DNA of 64,000 bases from Anoxybacillus flavithermus (GCF_002742685.1 NZ_PEDM01000001.1:62001-126000); one strand, 5' to 3'. Shown: positions 18,884 through 29,680, counted from the stretch's first letter. Made by a program: numbers and translations. Notes: generated from the sequence alone by a model not told the origin.

Positions 18884-20224
18884 TTACATGAACGGGAACC
18901 GGAACCCTTTCTTTTTCCCTTTTGGCATGGTTGTCATCATTTTCATCATTTTTTTCATTTCGTCAAACTGTTTTAATAAGCGGTTGACGTCTTGAACCGT
19001 CGTTCCGCTTCCTTTTGCAATCCGCTTTTTGCGGCTCGAGTTGATGATTTCCGGATTCATTTTTTCTTCTTTTGTCATCGAGCGAATGATCGCTTCGACG
19101 CGGCTAATTTGTTTTTCGTCAATTTGTAAGTTGTTGAGGCCTTTCACTTTGTTTGCGCCCGGCAACATTTTTAAAATTTCATCGAGCGGGCCGAGTTTAC
19201 GTACTTGCCCAAGCTGTTCTAAAAAGTCGTCAAGTGTAAACGATGCCGTACGCATTTTTTGCTCGAGTTCTTTTGCTTTTTCTTCATCGACAGCCGCTTG
19301 CGCTTTTTCGATGAGCGTCAACACATCGCCCATACCTAAAATGCGCGACGCCATCCGCTCCGGATGAAACGGCTCAAGGGCATCGAGTTTTTCACCCATA
19401 CCAACAAATTTAATTGGCGTGTTCGTGACCGCTTTAATCGATAATGCTGCTCCACCGCGCGTATCGCCGTCGAGCTTCGTCAAAATGACGCCCGTTAAGC
19501 CAAGCTGTTCGTTAAAGCTTTGCGCGACGTTGACCGCATCTTGTCCTGTCATCGCATCGACGACAAGGAAAATTTCATCGGGTTTCGTCACTTCTTTGAT
19601 TTGTTTCAATTCATCCATGAGCGCTTCATCGATGTGCAGACGCCCTGCCGTATCGATTAATACGTAATCATAATGTTCTTCTTTCGCTTTTTCGATCGCT
19701 TGCTTAGCAATTTCAACCGGGCTCACTTGATCGCCGAGCGAAAACACAGGGATGTTCAGTTGTTTACCTAACGTTTCAAGCTGTTTAATCGCTGCTGGAC
19801 GATAAATGTCAGCTGCAACAAGCAACGGTTTGCGATTATGTTTTTTACGTAATAAATTAGCTAATTTTCCCGTTGTTGTCGTTTTTCCTGCTCCTTGCAA
19901 ACCAACCATCATGACGACGGTTGGCGGACGGCTCGCTACGGCAATTTTGCTATTTTCTCCCCCCATCAGCTCCGTCAATTCTTCTTTCACTACTTTAATG
20001 ACTTGCTGCCCTGGGGTCAAACTTTTTAACACTTCTTGTCCGACAGCCCGCTCGCTTACTTTTTTCACAAAGTCTTTGACAACTTTAAAATTGACGTCCG
20101 CTTCTAATAGCGCTAGCCGCACTTCGCGCATCATTTCTTTTACATCGGCTTCCGTGACTTTGCCTTTGCCACGAATTTTATTCATGACATGTTGCAGACG
20201 GTCGGCCAATCCTTCAAATGCCAT
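18884..20224 (-). CDS. ffh: Signal recognition particle GTPase Ffh
   Basis: Ffh binds signal peptides on nascent chains and, with 4.5S/scRNA and FtsY, delivers them to the membrane. The 446-residue protein has the N-domain, the G-domain (GLQGAGKTTTTGKLA for G1; DTAGRLHIDEALM for G3; TKLDGDTRGGAAL for G4), and a methionine-rich M-domain (MTKEEKMNPEII, then MKKMMKMMTTMPKGKKKGF) that holds the signal peptide and RNA. It follows ylxM by 12 nt. Confidence 0.99.
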   Translation of the reverse strand: MAFEGLADRLQHVMNKIRGKGKVTEADVKEMMREVRLALLEADVNFKVVKDFVKKVSERAVGQEVLKSLTPGQQVIKVVKEELTELMGGENSKIAVASRPPTVVMMVGLQGAGKTTTTGKLANLLRKKHNRKPLLVAADIYRPAAIKQLETLGKQLNIPVFSLGDQVSPVEIAKQAIEKAKEEHYDYVLIDTAGRLHIDEALMDELKQIKEVTKPDEIFLVVDAMTGQDAVNVAQSFNEQLGLTGVILTKLDGDTRGGAALSIKAVTNTPIKFVGMGEKLDALEPFHPERMASRILGMGDVLTLIEKAQAAVDEEKAKELEQKMRTASFTLDDFLEQLGQVRKLGPLDEILKMLPGANKVKGLNNLQIDEKQISRVEAIIRSMTKEEKMNPEIINSSRKKRIAKGSGTTVQDVNRLLKQFDEMKKMMKMMTTMPKGKKKGFRFPFM

Positions 20225-20236
20225 CGTTACCGCCCC

Positions 20237-20569
20237 CTACTCTAATTTCTCCAACTCCATAACGAGCCTCATCAGCTCTTCATCGTTCGGATAGCGTTCG
20301 GCAATATGCGTCTTTAATACATCTAATAATTTTTGCCGCTGTTGAAACTTTTGAAAGAGCAATAGCTTTTGCTCATAATCTTCTAACATCGCTTCCGTTC
20401 GTTTAATGTTATCATATACAGCTTGACGACTCACTTCGTACTCTTCGGCAATTTCACCGAGGGAGTAATCGTCTAAGTAATAAAGGGACATATAGTTCCG
20501 TTGCTTCGGCGTTAACAACGATTGATAAAAATCGTATAAATAGTTCATTCTCGTTGTTTTTTCTAGCAT
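20237..20569 (-). CDS. ylxM: YlxM, DNA-binding-type accessory protein of the SRP pathway
   Basis: The 110-residue protein has a sigma-70 region 4-like helix-turn-helix ([20 protein letters not shown], then [19 protein letters not shown]). It is nearly always found immediately upstream of ffh in Firmicutes, and in streptococci the homologue binds SRP components. A direct DNA target is not known to me. It is the first gene after the strong promoter at 20611-20639. Confidence 0.93.
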   Translation of the reverse strand: MLEKTTRMNYLYDFYQSLLTPKQRNYMSLYYLDDYSLGEIAEEYEVSRQAVYDNIKRTEAMLEDYEQKLLLFQKFQQRQKLLDVLKTHIAERYPNDEELMRLVMELEKLE

Positions 20570-20610
20570 GAAACTCCCCCCTGTTAAGTGAAACGCCTTT
20601 ACATGACTTT

Positions 20611-20639
20611 AGTGTATATGTTTTATCCGATACTGTCAA
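20611..20639 (-). promoter_or_regulatory. SigA promoter of ylxM-ffh
   Basis: TTGACA (20634-20639), 17 nt, TACACT (20611-20616) on the minus strand. The -35 box starts 2 nt after the ftsY stop codon, so ylxM-ffh has an independent promoter even though it follows smc-ftsY closely. Confidence 0.75.
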
Positions 20640-20640
20640 G

Positions 20641-21639
20641 TCATTCTCCTTGCGTCTCTTCTCGTTCCATAAACGAGGAAAATAACCCATACACGAATTG
20701 TTCGGCGTTAAACGGTTCTAAATCGTCCATTTTCTCTCCTAAGCCGACAAACTTCACCGGAATGTTTAACTCATGGCGGATCGCTAACACAATGCCACCT
20801 TTTGCTGTTCCATCCAGTTTTGTAAGTACAATGCCGGTGACGTTCGTCGCTTCTTTAAACGTTTTCGCTTGGCTCATCGCATTTTGTCCCGTCGTCGCAT
20901 CTAACACGAGCAATACTTCATGCGGTGCGCCCGGTACTTCACGTTCAATGACACGCTTCACTTTTTCAAGCTCTTTCATTAAATTCACTTTATTTTGTAA
21001 GCGTCCAGCTGTATCACACAGCAAAATATCGACGTTGCGCGATTTCGCCGCTTGAATGGCATCGTACATCACCGCAGCCGGATCTGAGCCAGCCGATTGC
21101 TTAATCACTTCAACGCCAACACGCTCGCCCCATACTTCAAGCTGTTCAATCGCACCCGCACGGAACGTATCGCCAGCGGCAAGCATCACTTTTTTTCCTT
21201 CGTTTTTTAATTTATACGCGAGTTTTCCAATTGTCGTCGTTTTTCCGACGCCGTTTACACCGACGAATAAAATAACCGTTAAGCCGTTTGGCTGAATGTT
21301 TAATTCTGTCGTTTCATCGCCGCTCGCTTGATATATATCAATGAGTTTTTCAGAAATGACGCTATACATTTCTTTTGGGTCTTGAATGTTGCGACGCTTC
21401 ACTTCCATCTTTAGCTCATCGATGAAATCCATGACCGTTGCCACACCAACATCTGACGCAATTAAAATTTCTTCTAGTTCTTCAAAAAACTCTTCGTCCA
21501 CTTTTCGATAGCGGGCGATTAAGTCATTCACTTTTCCCGCAAAAGAGTCGCGCGTTTTTTCTAATCCGCGCTTAAACTTTTCCGTTACTGTATCCGCTTG
21601 TTTTGCAATTTTTTCTTTTAATTTTTTAAAAAAACTCAC
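20641..21639 (-). CDS. ftsY: Signal recognition particle receptor FtsY
   Basis: FtsY docks SRP-ribosome complexes at the membrane. The 332-residue protein is the short Bacillus type, with only a brief charged N-terminal region instead of a large A-domain, then N- and G-domains: [18 protein letters not shown] (G1), [16 protein letters not shown] (G3), [11 protein letters not shown] (G4) and [12 protein letters not shown]. It lies 6 nt after smc, so the rnc-smc-ftsY order of B. subtilis is kept. Confidence 0.99.
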   Translation of the reverse strand: MSFFKKLKEKIAKQADTVTEKFKRGLEKTRDSFAGKVNDLIARYRKVDEEFFEELEEILIASDVGVATVMDFIDELKMEVKRRNIQDPKEMYSVISEKLIDIYQASGDETTELNIQPNGLTVILFVGVNGVGKTTTIGKLAYKLKNEGKKVMLAAGDTFRAGAIEQLEVWGERVGVEVIKQSAGSDPAAVMYDAIQAAKSRNVDILLCDTAGRLQNKVNLMKELEKVKRVIEREVPGAPHEVLLVLDATTGQNAMSQAKTFKEATNVTGIVLTKLDGTAKGGIVLAIRHELNIPVKFVGLGEKMDDLEPFNAEQFVYGLFSSFMEREETQGE

Positions 21640-21645
21640 CGTTTC

Positions 21646-24600
21646 TCATCCTTTCTTTCCAGCTGCTTCTTCCAGTCGAACAGAAACAAGTTTCGATACG
21701 CCTGATTGTTGCATCGTTACTCCATATAATACATCGGCTTCTTCCATCGTTCCTTTTCGATGAGTAATGACGATAAATTGTGTTTCGTGGCTAAATTTCT
21801 TTAAATATTGCGCATATCGTTGCACATTTGCTTCATCTAGTGCGGCTTCTACTTCATCAAGCACGCAAAACGGAACAGGTCGAACGTTTAAAATGGCAAA
21901 TAAAAGGGCAATCGCCGTCAACGCCCGTTCGCCGCCTGATAATAAACTTAAATGTTGCAGTTTTTTTCCTGGCGGTTGTGCGACGATATCGACACCCGTA
22001 TGAAGCAAATCGTTCGGATCGGTCAGTTGTAAATCTGCTTTTCCTCCCCCAAACAATTCGATGAACACGCGCGCAAATTGCGTGCGAATTTGTTCAAATG
22101 TCGTTACAAATCTTCGTTTCATTTCATCATCCATTTCGTCAATGACTTGATACAATGTATCTTTCGCTCGTTGTAAATCTTCTTTTTGTTCCGTTAAGAA
22201 GCGATGGCGTTCGGAGACACGTTCATATTCTTCGATCGCCCCAAGGTTCACCGTTCCAAGCTCATCAATGGCAAGTTGGATGAGCTTTACTTTTTTTCGC
22301 GCTTCTTGGGCAGGGATATGGAGCGGGAACGCTTCTTTCGCCGCTTCAAATGACAACTTGTATTCTTCGCGAAGGCGGTTTAACAAGTGATCGAGTTCCG
22401 TATCAAAACGAGCAAGCTTCACTTCCTCGTCTTTTAACGTATCTGTGAGTTGTTTATGTTGTCGTTTCAATTCTTTTATTTCTTTTTCGAGTTGCTCAAG
22501 CTTTGTTTGATAATGTAGCCGCTGTTTGCGTCGGCTAGCAATGAGTTGAATCGTTTCTTCTTTTTGTTTCGTTTTTTCTTCGCATATTCGCTCGAGCTGT
22601 TGTTCATCTTCCGTTTGTTTGTTCATATGATGAACAAGCTGATTGCGCTCCTCTGTCATTTGTGTGCGCGCTTGCTTCGTTTCTTCCCATTCTTCTATTA
22701 ATCGACGCACATGCTGCTCTTCGTTTCTTACGTGTTCTTGCTTTTCAGCAAGCGCCACTTTCAAGGCGGTTAGCTGTTCTTGCAGTTGTTCTTTTGATTG
22801 TTGCTCGAGCTGTTTTTTTTCTGTCCATTCCTTTACTTGTTCATCAATGTCGGCAATTTTTTTCTCAAGTTTATGAAGCGACTGCACAACATCGTGAAGG
22901 CGAACTGTCAACTCCTGCTTTTCTTCTTCAAGCGTTTGTCGTTCGTAACGATATACAGCGAGTCGCTCGTCCATATGCTTTTTGCGAAGATCAAGCTCGG
23001 TCCATGCGCTTTTTTCTTCTTGTAGCTCCATACGACTTGCCTCTAGTTCGGTATAAAGCGCTGTTCGTTTTTGCTCAGCTTGTGCAATTGCCTCTTTTTC
23101 GCGTTGCACAAGCTGCTCAAGTTCAAGTGTTTTTCGCTCAGCATGACGCCAGTTTGCTATCGCTTCTTCAAGTTCACGCGTGCGGCTTAATAATGAACTC
23201 GTTTGTTTGTTTACCGTTCCTCCCGTCATCGCTCCACCAGGATTCACTACATCTCCTTCAAGCGTAACGAGACGATAGCGGTATTGCAATTGACGAGCAA
23301 GCTCATTTGCCCCTTTTAAATCGCGCGTAATAATGACCGTCCCAAGAATGTTTGTCATCACATTTTCGTATGTTGCTTCATACGAAACTAATTCAGAAGC
23401 AATGCCAACGTAAGCTGGATGTTTCGCAATGTTTTCTCGAACGGATGCAGGAAGCGTCTTTCGCTCGATAACGTCGAGTGGTAAAAATGTCGCTCGACCA
23501 TATTTATTTTGCTTTAAAAACTGAATCGCTTCGCGTGCACTTTGTTCATTTTTCACAACGATATGTTGCGCCGATCCTCCGAGCGCTACTTCGATGGCCG
23601 TCTCTAGCTCAGATGGTACTGTCATCAATTCAACAATCGCCCCGTGAATGCCTGAGAGGCGATCTTTCGCTTTTAACACTTCTTTTACGCCTTGGAAAAA
23701 TCCAGCGTACTCTTGTTGCATCGCTTCAAGCATGTCTTTTTTTGATTTCATTTTTTGTACGTATTGATATGCTTCGTATAACGTTGTTTCTTTTTTTCGA
23801 TATTGCTCTTTTCGCACCGTTAGTTGTTGCTCTTCTGTTTGAAGCGTTTGTTCTTGTTTATTGATGCGCCCTTGCAATTGTTGAATGAGTTGTTGCTTTT
23901 GTTCCCATTGTTGAACGATTTGCTCGTATACCCGAATATGCTCGTCGTTTGCGGCGATAAGCTTTCGTTGTTTTTCTTCATTTTTTTGCAACTGGACTTC
24001 GATGTGCGTCCGTTCATTTTTTAACGTCGCTTGCTCATGAACGAGGTCAATGTATTCACTTTTTAATCGTTCGATTTCTGCCTCCGCTTTCGGACCGTAA
24101 GCGGAAAGGACGTTGTTTTGTTCTTTTAATTGTGCTTGAAGCGTTCGCATATCTGTTTGAAGCTGTTGCAGCAGCTGTTTTTTTTCGGCAATCGTCGCTT
24201 CAAGTACACGTTCGCGCTCAGCAAGTTGCTTCATCGTTTGTTCCATTTGTTGCTGTTGCTTATGCGCGTTGCTTTTTCGCTCTTTTAATACTTGTTTTTT
24301 TCCTTCCATTTTTTCTAGTTCTTCGCTCACAAGCAATAATACTTGCTGCAAGCCGTCAATTGATTCATCAAGCGCTGTCAATTCATGACGCAACTGAGCG
24401 ATGTGCGCTTCTTCTTTTTGCAACGTTGCCGCTAATTCCATTTCGCTTTGTTGATGTAAAGCGAGCTGCTCTTTTAGTGCTTCCCATTTTTCATGTAGTT
24501 GCTCAATTTCATAGACAATTAGACCGACTTCATACGTCTGCAATTGCTCTTTTTTCTCCATATATTCTTTTGCAATCGATGCTTGTTGTTTCAACGGTTC

Positions 24601-25209
24601 GAGCTGTTGATTTAATTCGTGTAAAATATCTTGCACGCGCTGCAAATGATCTTCTGTTTCGTTTAGTTTTTGCTCAGCCTTTTTTTTCCTCATTTTATAT
24701 TTTAATACGCCTGCCGCGTCTTCAAAAATCATGCGCCGATCTTCCGCTTTACTGCTTAAAATTTCTTCTACTTTTCCTTGGCTAATGATCGAAAATGCCT
24801 CTCGTCCAACACCCGAATCCATAAATAAATCAACAATATCTTTTAAGCGGCAAGGCTGTTTATTAATAAAAAATTCGCTATCGCCTGAACGATAGACGCG
24901 TCTTGTGACGCTTACTTCTTCGTATTCAAGCGGCAAAAATTGATCGCTATTATCGAGCGTCAATGTCACTTCAGCAACGTTTAACGGTTTACGCGATTCA
25001 CTTCCGGAGAAGATGACGTCTTCCATTTTTGCTCCGCGAAGCGATTTGGCCGATTGCTCCCCGAGCACCCAACGAATCGCATCTGTAATGTTGCTTTTTC
25101 CACTTCCGTTCGGACCGACGATCGCCGTCATACCTGGAACAAAATCAATGGAAATGCGATCCGCAAAAGATTTAAATCCGATAGCTTCTAAACGTTTGAG
25201 GAACAACAT
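21646..25209 (-). CDS. smc: Chromosome condensation ATPase SMC
   Basis: SMC with ScpA/ScpB forms the bacterial condensin that folds and segregates the chromosome. The frame runs to 25239, but MLFLKRLEAIGFKSFADR (start 25209, behind AGGGGGATAT) is the conserved family N-terminus; this gives 1187 residues. Walker A GPNGSGKS is at 32-39. Two very long Gln/Glu/Lys-rich coiled-coil arms flank the hinge (about 500-660, including GGAMTGGTVNKQ). The C-terminal head has signature LSLLSGGERALTAIALLFA and Walker B FCVLDEVEAALDEANV. Confidence 0.99.
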   Translation of the reverse strand: MLFLKRLEAIGFKSFADRISIDFVPGMTAIVGPNGSGKSNITDAIRWVLGEQSAKSLRGAKMEDVIFSGSESRKPLNVAEVTLTLDNSDQFLPLEYEEVSVTRRVYRSGDSEFFINKQPCRLKDIVDLFMDSGVGREAFSIISQGKVEEILSSKAEDRRMIFEDAAGVLKYKMRKKKAEQKLNETEDHLQRVQDILHELNQQLEPLKQQASIAKEYMEKKEQLQTYEVGLIVYEIEQLHEKWEALKEQLALHQQSEMELAATLQKEEAHIAQLRHELTALDESIDGLQQVLLLVSEELEKMEGKKQVLKERKSNAHKQQQQMEQTMKQLAERERVLEATIAEKKQLLQQLQTDMRTLQAQLKEQNNVLSAYGPKAEAEIERLKSEYIDLVHEQATLKNERTHIEVQLQKNEEKQRKLIAANDEHIRVYEQIVQQWEQKQQLIQQLQGRINKQEQTLQTEEQQLTVRKEQYRKKETTLYEAYQYVQKMKSKKDMLEAMQQEYAGFFQGVKEVLKAKDRLSGIHGAIVELMTVPSELETAIEVALGGSAQHIVVKNEQSAREAIQFLKQNKYGRATFLPLDVIERKTLPASVRENIAKHPAYVGIASELVSYEATYENVMTNILGTVIITRDLKGANELARQLQYRYRLVTLEGDVVNPGGAMTGGTVNKQTSSLLSRTRELEEAIANWRHAERKTLELEQLVQREKEAIAQAEQKRTALYTELEASRMELQEEKSAWTELDLRKKHMDERLAVYRYERQTLEEEKQELTVRLHDVVQSLHKLEKKIADIDEQVKEWTEKKQLEQQSKEQLQEQLTALKVALAEKQEHVRNEEQHVRRLIEEWEETKQARTQMTEERNQLVHHMNKQTEDEQQLERICEEKTKQKEETIQLIASRRKQRLHYQTKLEQLEKEIKELKRQHKQLTDTLKDEEVKLARFDTELDHLLNRLREEYKLSFEAAKEAFPLHIPAQEARKKVKLIQLAIDELGTVNLGAIEEYERVSERHRFLTEQKEDLQRAKDTLYQVIDEMDDEMKRRFVTTFEQIRTQFARVFIELFGGGKADLQLTDPNDLLHTGVDIVAQPPGKKLQHLSLLSGGERALTAIALLFAILNVRPVPFCVLDEVEAALDEANVQRYAQYLKKFSHETQFIVITHRKGTMEEADVLYGVTMQQSGVSKLVSVRLEEAAGKKG

Positions 25210-25243
25210 ATATCCCCCTTTATCTAAAAGATGTAACAATAAG

Positions 25244-25275
25244 CAAGGCTGTCCTTTCGCACTGGATCAGCCTTG
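25244..25275 (-). terminator. Hairpin overlapping the rnc stop codon
   Basis: CAAGGCTG/CAGCCTTG, extended inside by TCC/GGA, includes the rnc stop codon and lies before the smc ribosome binding site. The following CTTATTGTT is not a good U-tract, so termination would be weak. Since rnc encodes RNase III, the helix could also be a processing or stability element. Confidence 0.45.
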
Positions 25276-25983
25276 TTGTGATTGTTTTAGCTTAGCTAAT
25301 GCCATTTGTGCGGCGCGTTGCTCTGCTTCTTTTTTCGAACGTCCGACTCCGATGCCGAGCTCTTCGCCATTTAACGATACGCGCGATACGAACTCTTTAT
25401 TATGAGCAGGACCTCGCTCTTGTAAAATTTTATATTCTAAAATTCCGCTGCCATCACGTTGTACAAGTTCTTGTAGTTGACTTTTGTAATCCATCACATG
25501 AGAAAAAGCACCTTCGCGAATTTTCGGGAACATCGTTTTCTCTAAAAATTGCTCGACTGCCTCGATCCCTTGATCTAAATAAAGCGCCCCGATAAAAGCT
25601 TCAAACACGTCCGCTAACAGCGATGGACGCATGCGCCCTCCTGTTAGTTCTTCCCCTTTTCCAAGCAAAACGAGATCACCAAACGATAATGCGTGGGCAA
25701 ACGTAACAAGCGACGGTTCGCAAACGATCGCTGCCCGCAGTTTCGTTAATTCCCCTTCGCTCATTTGCGGAAAATGTTTAAATAAATATTGAGAAACGGT
25801 CAATTCAAGAACAGCATCTCCTAAAAATTCAAGGCGCTCATTATCTTCATGTAGCCGCTTTCGATGCTCATTCACATATGATGAATGGGTAAATGCTTGG
25901 ATGAGCAATTTTTCATCGTGAAAAAAAATACCAATTTGCTCTTGAAACTGTTTAAATTTCATGTACGGTCGTTGCTTCGACAT
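25267..25983 (-). CDS. rnc: Ribonuclease III
   Basis: RNase III cuts double-stranded RNA, including rRNA precursors and small cytoplasmic RNA. The 238-residue protein has the RNase III signature [16 protein letters not shown] with its catalytic acidic residues, the second acidic site [16 protein letters not shown], and a C-terminal dsRNA-binding domain ([15 protein letters not shown], then [16 protein letters not shown]). It is followed by smc as in B. subtilis and sits after the acpP terminator. Confidence 0.98.
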   Translation of the reverse strand: MSKQRPYMKFKQFQEQIGIFFHDEKLLIQAFTHSSYVNEHRKRLHEDNERLEFLGDAVLELTVSQYLFKHFPQMSEGELTKLRAAIVCEPSLVTFAHALSFGDLVLLGKGEELTGGRMRPSLLADVFEAFIGALYLDQGIEAVEQFLEKTMFPKIREGAFSHVMDYKSQLQELVQRDGSGILEYKILQERGPAHNKEFVSRVSLNGEELGIGVGRSKKEAEQRAAQMALAKLKQSQQG

Positions 25984-26010
25984 GCATATGAACCCCCAAC
26001 TATAAACGTA

Positions 26011-26047
26011 AAAAGCATAGAAAGCCCCGCTTACAAAACGGGACTTT
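26011..26047 (-). terminator. Terminator of the fapR-acpP operon
   Basis: AAAGTCCCG/CGGGGCTTT (9 bp with one G-U) and a 9-nt loop, followed on the minus strand by CTATGCTTTTTACG. The U-tract is offset by a few bases, so some read-through into rnc is likely. Confidence 0.65.
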
Positions 26048-26052
26048 GCTTA

Positions 26053-26289
26053 TTATGATAGACGGCTTTTTATGTAGTTAACTGCGTCGCCGACAGTCAC
26101 AATTTTCTCCGCCTCTTCATCTGAAATTTCCATATCAAACTCATCTTCTAATTCCATAACAAGCTCAACAACATCAAGTGAATCTGCTCCTAAATCTTCT
26201 TTGAATGAAGATTCAAGCGTCACTTGTGACTCTTCAACACCAAGGCGATCAACGATAATTTTCGTCACACGCTCTAATACGTCTGCCAT
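26053..26289 (-). CDS. acpP: Acyl carrier protein
   Basis: ACP carries growing fatty acids on a 4'-phosphopantetheine arm. The frame opens at GTG 26298 inside the ribosome binding site; ATG at 26289 gives MADVLERV and 78 residues, the family size. The attachment serine is Ser37 in [13 protein letters not shown]. The protein is highly acidic as expected. It is the last gene of the FapR-controlled lipid operon. Confidence 0.99.
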   Translation of the reverse strand: MADVLERVTKIIVDRLGVEESQVTLESSFKEDLGADSLDVVELVMELEDEFDMEISDEEAEKIVTVGDAVNYIKSRLS

Positions 26290-26347
26290 TTTATTCACCT
26301 CCCCTCAAGCTATTATAATGAATTATATCCGAAAATAAAACGAATTT

Positions 26348-27085
26348 TTACATAACCATGCCGCCATCGACATGAATCGTTTGGCCTGTTATATAGCTTG
26401 CCCCATCTGAGACGAGAAACGCAACGACATGGGCAATATCTTCTGGATTCCCGAAGCGGGCAAGCGGAATTTGTTGCAGCATCGCTTGGCGCACATCTTC
26501 GCTTAATTGGTCTGTCATATCTGTCGTAATAAATCCAGGCGCAACGGCATTTACCGTAATGTTTCGACTGGCGAGTTCTTTTGCTGCTGTTTTCGTTAGT
26601 CCGATCACACCTGCTTTTGCAGCAACATAGTTTGCTTGCCCTGGATTACCGCTTACACCGACAATGGACGCTACGTTCACGATTCGACCGTATCGTTGTT
26701 TCATCATCGGACGTGTAACGGCTTTTGTACATAAAAAGACCCCTTTTAAGTTCGTATTGATGACCGCATCCCATTCTTCTTCTTTCATGCGCATAAGCAA
26801 GTTGTCGCGCGTAATGCCTGCGTTGTTTACTAAAATATCGACGCGTCCCCAACGCTCAAGCACTTCTTTCACCATGCGCTCTACTGCCTCGCTATTTGCA
26901 ACATCCGCTTGTACAGCAAACGCTTCTCCACCATGTTCAACAATTTGAGCGACAACTTCGTTTGCTTTCGCTTCGCTCCCTGCATAATTGACCACCACTT
27001 TTGCACCAAGACGAGCGAGATGCAAAGCAATTTCACGCCCAATGCCGCGTGACGCCCCTGTCACAATCGCTACTTTTCCTTCCAT
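26348..27085 (-). CDS. fabG: 3-oxoacyl-[ACP] reductase
   Basis: FabG performs the first reduction in each fatty-acid elongation round, using NADPH. The 245-residue short-chain dehydrogenase has the cofactor motif TGASRGIG (10-17), NNAG (87-90) and the catalytic triad Ser140, Tyr153, Lys157 (NYVAAKAG). The C-terminus [13 protein letters not shown] is typical. It is 2 nt after fabD, before acpP. Confidence 0.98.
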   Translation of the reverse strand: MEGKVAIVTGASRGIGREIALHLARLGAKVVVNYAGSEAKANEVVAQIVEHGGEAFAVQADVANSEAVERMVKEVLERWGRVDILVNNAGITRDNLLMRMKEEEWDAVINTNLKGVFLCTKAVTRPMMKQRYGRIVNVASIVGVSGNPGQANYVAAKAGVIGLTKTAAKELASRNITVNAVAPGFITTDMTDQLSEDVRQAMLQQIPLARFGNPEDIAHVVAFLVSDGASYITGQTIHVDGGMVM

Positions 27086-27087
27086 CT

Positions 27088-28032
27088 CTATTCCCCTTTC
27101 ACCGCAGCCACCGTCGCTATAAACGAAGCTTCATCAAAAATCGAATAGACGTTGACATGACGGTTTATTTTTTTTACGAGACCGCTTAATACTTTTCCAG
27201 GACCGATTTCGATAAACGTATTTACGCCTAAATCAATCATCGTCTGAACAGATTGCTCCCAACGAACAGGCGAATACAATTGTTCAACGAGACGACGTTT
27301 GATTTCCGTTGGATCTGTCATCGGCTCAGCCGTCACGTTCGAAATGACTGGCACAGCACTTTCTTGAAACGACAATGTGTCAAGCACCGCTGAAAACTGG
27401 TCCGCTGCAGGCTTCATTAAAACGGAATGAAACGGTCCGCTCACTTCAAGCGGAATGACCCGCTTCGCTCCTTTTTCTTTCGCCAGTTGTGACGCTCGCT
27501 CAACCGCTTCTTTTTCCCCTGAAATGACAATTTGTCCCGGACAGTTTAAGTTCGCTAATTGAACAGGCGATGATTGTGTTGAAGCTTCATCAACAACTTG
27601 TTGTAATAAAGCCTCATCCATTCCAAGCACTGCAGCCATCGTTCCTTGTCCTGACGGTACTGCTTTTTCCATGAATTCTCCGCGCTTACGCACCGCATAT
27701 ACGGCATCAGAAAATGACAGCACAGATGCTGCAACAAGTGCACTATATTCCCCGAGGCTATGTCCTGCGACATAATGCGGAGCAATACCTGCTTCTTTTA
27801 CCTTTTGCAAAAACGCGATGCTTGTCGTGAGTAATGCAGGTTGAGCATTTTCTGTTTTTGTTAATACGTCTTGTGGACCTTCAAAAATGAGTTGTGACAA
27901 AGAAACTTGCAATCGTTCATCCGCTTGGCGAAAAATAGATGCTACTTTTTCATCTTTTTCCGCCCATTCTTTTCCCATGCCGACCGTTTGTGAGCCTTGT
28001 CCTGGAAAAATAAATGCGATTTTTCCCATCAT
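27088..28032 (-). CDS. fabD: Malonyl-CoA:ACP transacylase
   Basis: FabD loads malonyl groups on ACP for fatty-acid synthesis. The 314-residue protein starts with [17 protein letters not shown], has the nucleophile Ser92 in [10 protein letters not shown], the active-site His in [13 protein letters not shown] and the closing [13 protein letters not shown]. Two ATGs (28032, 28029) follow AGAGGTGAC; the first is kept. It overlaps neither neighbour but is only 8 nt from plsX. Confidence 0.98.
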   Translation of the reverse strand: MMGKIAFIFPGQGSQTVGMGKEWAEKDEKVASIFRQADERLQVSLSQLIFEGPQDVLTKTENAQPALLTTSIAFLQKVKEAGIAPHYVAGHSLGEYSALVAASVLSFSDAVYAVRKRGEFMEKAVPSGQGTMAAVLGMDEALLQQVVDEASTQSSPVQLANLNCPGQIVISGEKEAVERASQLAKEKGAKRVIPLEVSGPFHSVLMKPAADQFSAVLDTLSFQESAVPVISNVTAEPMTDPTEIKRRLVEQLYSPVRWEQSVQTMIDLGVNTFIEIGPGKVLSGLVKKINRHVNVYSIFDEASFIATVAAVKGE

Positions 28033-28040
28033 GTCACCTC

Positions 28041-29030
28041 TTATTGTTTTATTTCCGCTACGGATTGTTTCACCGTTTGTATAACGTCGTTTGCGACCAT
28101 TTCACGCGCTTGGCGCACCGCATGAAAAATGGCGTGAGCATCCGATGAACCGTGCGCTTTAATGACAGGTGCCCGTAAACCGAACAGTGCTGCACCACCA
28201 TATTCTGCATAATCCATTTTTTTCTTTAATTGCATAAGCTGTGGCTTTAACGCAAGCGCCGCCATTTTGCTTACAACATTGCTTGTCAATGCTGACTTTA
28301 ACATCGAGAAAACAGCGATTGCCGTTCCTTCGATCGTTTTTAGCGCGACGTTGCCGGTGAACCCGTCAGTAACAACGACATCAGCTACTCCTTCTAATAA
28401 ATCGCGCGCTTCTACGTTTCCGACAAAGTTTAACGACGTCTGTTGTATGAGTTGAAACGCTTTTTTCGCTAGTTCATTTCCTTTTTGATCCTCTGTTCCG
28501 ACATTTAATAAGCCGATACGCGGACGAGCAACACCGCGCACTTTTTCCGCATATGCCGCACCCATGAGCGCATATTGCAATAAATGTTCCGGGCGGGCAT
28601 CAACGTTCGCGCCAACGTCTAACAATACAAATCCTTTTCCATCAATCGTTGGCAACGTTGGGGTAAGTGCAGGACGATCAATGCCGTCGATCCGACCAAT
28701 GATAAACAGGCCTGCAGCCATTAAAGCGCCTGTATTGCCTGCGGAAATGCAAGCATCTGCACGTCCTTCGCTTACTTCGTTTGCCATTAATACCATGGAC
28801 GCCTCTTTTTTACGGCGAACAGCGCGGACAGGCTCATCTGTTGCTTCAATGACTTGTTCGGTATGGATAATAGACAGTCGTTCGTCATTTGTTATGTATG
28901 GGCGAATGAGCGTCTCGTTCCCGACAAGTGTAATTTCAATATCGGGAAAATGCTCAATCGCCTTTTGTGCACCGATCACGACTTCTTTTGGTGCGTGATC
29001 GCCTCCCATGGCATCCATTGCGATTTTCAT
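28041..29030 (-). CDS. plsX: Phosphate acyltransferase PlsX
   Basis: PlsX makes acyl-phosphate from acyl-ACP, the acyl donor for PlsY in phospholipid synthesis. The 329-residue protein starts [18 protein letters not shown] and has [29 protein letters not shown] and [17 protein letters not shown], all family hallmarks. It overlaps fapR by 4 nt. Confidence 0.98.
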   Translation of the reverse strand: MKIAMDAMGGDHAPKEVVIGAQKAIEHFPDIEITLVGNETLIRPYITNDERLSIIHTEQVIEATDEPVRAVRRKKEASMVLMANEVSEGRADACISAGNTGALMAAGLFIIGRIDGIDRPALTPTLPTIDGKGFVLLDVGANVDARPEHLLQYALMGAAYAEKVRGVARPRIGLLNVGTEDQKGNELAKKAFQLIQQTSLNFVGNVEARDLLEGVADVVVTDGFTGNVALKTIEGTAIAVFSMLKSALTSNVVSKMAALALKPQLMQLKKKMDYAEYGGAALFGLRAPVIKAHGSSDAHAIFHAVRQAREMVANDVIQTVKQSVAEIKQ

Positions 29031-29611
29031 CTTTCTTCTCCATCCTTTTTAACAACGTTTGAACGGTACATATGAAATTCTCCTTGAAAGACAAGTTCTT
29101 GCCCTACGTAGCTATTTACTTCGACAACTGTGCGCCCGTTTTCGTTTAAATTTTTCACTTTTGCTTTGGCGACGACGCGCTCACCTTCTTTGACAGGACG
29201 CATAAAGCGAATGTTTGCCTTTGCCGTTAATGCGAGTTCATCGTTAATGACTGCTACTGCGAGCGAATTCGCTTGCGCAAATAAATGATGTCCTCGGGCA
29301 ATTTGATTACGTTTAAACACATGTTCTTGTTTTACGTCAAAAATGGAAATTGCACTCTCATCTAACTGTATATCGATGATTTCTCCAATGACTTCTTCAA
29401 TAGGCAACGACTTCACTTCGTCAGCAAATGTGCGCTCAGCGACATGTTTAATGCGCTCACGCAACTCCGGAATCGATAGTTCTAAGCGATCGAGGCGGAT
29501 CGTTTGAATGCTGACTGAAAATTTTTCGGCAAGCTGTTCGTCGGTAATAAAAGGATTTTCTTCGATCGTTGCTTGCAGTAATCGTTGCCGTTCCCGTTTA
29601 TTTCTTCTCAT
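29027..29611 (-). CDS. fapR: Fatty acid and phospholipid biosynthesis regulator FapR
   Basis: FapR represses lipid-synthesis genes and is released by malonyl-CoA. The frame runs back to 29683, across the promoter and operator; the correct start is ATG 29611 ([10 protein letters not shown]), giving 194 residues. An N-terminal helix-turn-helix ([20 protein letters not shown], about 23-42) is joined to a hot-dog effector domain with the malonyl-CoA-binding segment [19 protein letters not shown]. It heads the operon it controls. Confidence 0.98.
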   Translation of the reverse strand: MRRNKRERQRLLQATIEENPFITDEQLAEKFSVSIQTIRLDRLELSIPELRERIKHVAERTFADEVKSLPIEEVIGEIIDIQLDESAISIFDVKQEHVFKRNQIARGHHLFAQANSLAVAVINDELALTAKANIRFMRPVKEGERVVAKAKVKNLNENGRTVVEVNSYVGQELVFQGEFHMYRSNVVKKDGEER

Positions 29612-29630
29612 TTTCGATCCACCATCCGAA

Positions 29631-29647
29631 TTATTACTAGGTACTAA
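29631..29647 (-). promoter_or_regulatory. FapR operator
   Basis: TTAGTACCTAGTAATAA on the minus strand matches the known FapR consensus (TTAGTACCT, 2 nt, TACTAA) with one deviation. It covers the region just downstream of the -10 box, the usual repressing position, indicating feedback control of the operon by malonyl-CoA. Confidence 0.92.
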
Positions 29648-29651
29648 TAGT

Positions 29652-29680
29652 AGTATATAACACCCAGAATCACATTTCAA
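29652..29680 (-). promoter_or_regulatory. SigA promoter of fapR-plsX-fabD-fabG-acpP
   Basis: TTGAAA (29675-29680), 17 nt, TATACT (29652-29657) on the minus strand, starting just after the recG stop and 5 nt before the FapR operator. Strong match on both boxes. Confidence 0.88.

Noticed and set aside
23478-24785. Long plus-strand frames opposite smc (up to 217 codons)
   Set aside because: Gln/Glu-rich coiled-coil coding sequence yields stop-poor antisense frames rich in Leu, Phe and Ser; no ribosome binding sites or promoters were seen.
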